DNA from: Chthoniobacterales bacterium
Lineage (GTDB): Bacteria; Verrucomicrobiota; Verrucomicrobiia; Chthoniobacterales; UBA10450
Length of the DNA: 7,572 nucleotides
Direction of reading: 5' to 3'
Assembly: GCA_013695925.1 (NCBI GenBank)
Contig: JACCZO010000371.1
Location: 1-7,572 of the forward strand
A program made the position numbers and the translations under genes. The notes below the pieces were generated by a model. That model ran no database searches. It had not been told where the DNA came from and worked only from the letters and a program-made list of their open reading frames with translations. Positions 7,047 through 7,572 of the stretch are shown here, one piece after another (position 1 is the first letter of the stretch; each line of letters begins with the position of its first letter).

Positions 7047-7550
7047 TCAGAAAGCGAAAGTGAAGCGGTCGGGTCCGAGGGTTTGATGGATGAGCGGCTG
7101 ATCTTTGCTGCGCAGAATCAATTCGCGGAGCGAAACCCAGCCGCGCAGGCGGGCGGGGGTTTCGTTAGGCGGACCAGACCACGAGCCGCGGGCGAGGGGG
7201 CCGCTGACCCGAACAAATTTTTCATCCTGCCGGATGGTGAGCAGGACCACACCCGGCCCTTTGCTGAAGGTCAGTTCGAAATCGCCCTGCTTGGAATAGC
7301 GGACCAGGACTTCTCCAATGAGCGAGGTTTTTGGTCCGCGGTACTGAAGTTGGCCGATCTTCGATTGCCAATCAGGCTCCGGAGAGGCGAATTTATGGCG
7401 CAGAGTCTGGCAGCTCGTCAGGGAGAAGAGCGTGAGAGAAACGAAGAGCGCAATTCTCCTCCTCGTCCTTCGTCCTCGATCGAATCCGGGAGGGAACGAG
7501 GACGAGCACGAGGACGAGGACGAGGAGGAGCACGAGATGGTGCGGTTCAT
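7047..7550 (-). CDS. Small lipoprotein of the exporter module (LolB/DUF3261-like position)
   Basis: This encodes 167 residues and I do not recognise the family with certainty. A lipobox LTSC (Cys47) follows an arginine-rich stretch and a hydrophobic segment (RRRIALFVSLTLFSL), with Gln at +2, which favours outer-membrane sorting by the proteobacterial rule. The mature part of about 120 residues alternates beta-strand-like segments (GPKTSLIGEVLVRYSKQGDFELTF, GPGVVLLTIRQDEKFVRVSGP) and ends in FTFAF. This resembles the compact beta-rich acceptor lipoproteins found beside LolA-like and MMPL genes. The oddity is the amino end: residues 7-18 are almost all serine (CSSSSSSSCSSS), encoded by a hexamer-like tract that forms an inverted repeat with the downstream arginine codons. 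No other ATG, GTG or TTG lies in frame before the lipobox. The ATG at 7550 may be coupled to an upstream TGA (ATGA). No Shine-Dalgarno is visible. Presence of the gene is fairly sure, the exact start less so. Confidence 0.7.
   Translation of the reverse strand: MNRTISCSSSSSSSCSSSFPPGFDRGRRTRRRIALFVSLTLFSLTSCQTLRHKFASPEPDWQSKIGQLQYRGPKTSLIGEVLVRYSKQGDFELTFSKGPGVVLLTIRQDEKFVRVSGPLARGSWSGPPNETPARLRGWVSLRELILRSKDQPLIHQTLGPDRFTFAF
7456..7530. repeat. Inverted repeat of 22-23 bases built from GAGGAC/GTCCTC units
   Basis: The left arm (7456-7478) is made of CTCCT and CGTCCT units. The right arm (7509-7530) is its reverse complement except for one extra base, giving about 22 pairs around a 30-base loop. 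The repeats also allow a shorter alternative: CGTCCTCG at 7471-7478 with CGAGGACG at 7497-7504, closing an 18-base loop. The whole element lies inside the first 35 codons of the lipoprotein gene, so its transcript would carry a strong hairpin just after the start codon. There is no T run, so it is not a classical terminator. Repeat expansion by strand slippage is a likely origin. Confidence 0.7.
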
Positions 7551-7572
7551 GATTCGTTAGGCGGGGGAGCCG
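7547..7572 (-). CDS. Possible last codons of an upstream minus-strand gene
   Basis: One minus-strand frame entering from the right edge reads APPPNES and stops with a TGA that overlaps the lipoprotein ATG as ATGA. That is the same junction seen at the exporter/LolA and flavoprotein/TVP38 borders, and Pro-Asn-Glu is also how the dispersed word is read in other genes here. Another frame stops at the TAA in the word at 7555-7562. Only about seven codons are visible, so this is a guess from context. Confidence 0.25.

Larger units (their letters stand above)
696..7562. repeat. Dispersed word (T)CGTTAGGC, 11 exact 8-base copies plus near matches
   Basis: Exact CGTTAGGC on the plus strand: 1325, 2819, 5504, 6794, 7163 and 7555 (first base of each). 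As GCCTAACG, that is on the minus strand: 696, 2075, 4183, 4668 and 6507. Eight of the eleven have T in front, giving TCGTTAGGC. Near matches lie at 2446-2452 (GCCTAAC), 3379-3385 and 3849-3855 (CCTAACG), and 322-327 (CTAACG). The word is not a palindrome, is almost evenly split between strands, and the largest gap between neighbouring sites is about 1 kb. I estimate 0.3 copies expected by base composition. Its role is unknown; see findings. Confidence 0.85.

Noticed and set aside
2446..7562. GTTAGGC/GCCTAAC copies as integron attC core sites (they fit GTTRRRY/RYYYAAC).
   Set aside because: The copies lie mostly inside conserved coding sequence of operon genes. They are not paired in imperfect hairpins of 60-140 bases between cassettes, and no integrase is seen.

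Overview
The window is a gene-dense, GC-rich (roughly 60%) bacterial stretch. It looks like one long minus-strand operon whose last gene converges with the tail of a plus-strand gene at the left edge. Nothing identifies the organism outright. A Gram-negative cell is clear from a LolA-type periplasmic carrier, an outer-membrane-type lipoprotein and an RND/MMPL exporter. A close relative of the chlamydial protein CADD, together with the general style of the genes, makes a soil or freshwater Verrucomicrobia-like member of the PVC group (for example Chthoniobacterales) my best guess; this is inference, not proof. No stretch longer than about 50 bases lacks a gene, and no tRNA, rRNA, CRISPR array or transposase is visible.

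Layout, left edge first: the end of a TPR protein (+, 2-325) overlaps tail to tail with a TVP38/TMEM64 membrane protein (-, 270-971). Reading the minus strand in the order of transcription (right to left), the genes are: a possible last few codons of an upstream gene (7572-7547), a small lipoprotein (7550-7047), a two-lobed MMPL/RND exporter (7031-4515), a LolA-like carrier (4518-3850), a family 2 glycosyltransferase (3828-3103), a CADD-type p-aminobenzoate synthase (3119-2448), a mercuric-reductase/lipoamide-dehydrogenase-like flavoprotein (2404-968) and the TVP38 protein (971-270). Gaps run from 4-base ATGA overlaps to 43 bases, so co-transcription is likely. The promoter would lie beyond the right edge.

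Functionally, the first three genes form a plausible module for moving a lipid or lipid-linked product: exporter in the inner membrane, soluble carrier in the periplasm, lipoprotein acceptor at the outer membrane. The glycosyltransferase could modify the cargo. The flavoprotein and TVP38 protein are a pair found adjacent or fused elsewhere, and TVP38 relatives handle membrane lipids. The CADD homologue would feed folate synthesis and has no obvious link to the rest.

The strongest unexplained signal is a dispersed word, TCGTTAGGC (core CGTTAGGC). Its exact 8-base core occurs 11 times in 7.6 kb on both strands, inside genes and at gene ends, against about 0.3 expected from base composition. It behaves like a DNA-uptake or HIP1-type genome-wide signature and is the best candidate here for an undescribed system.
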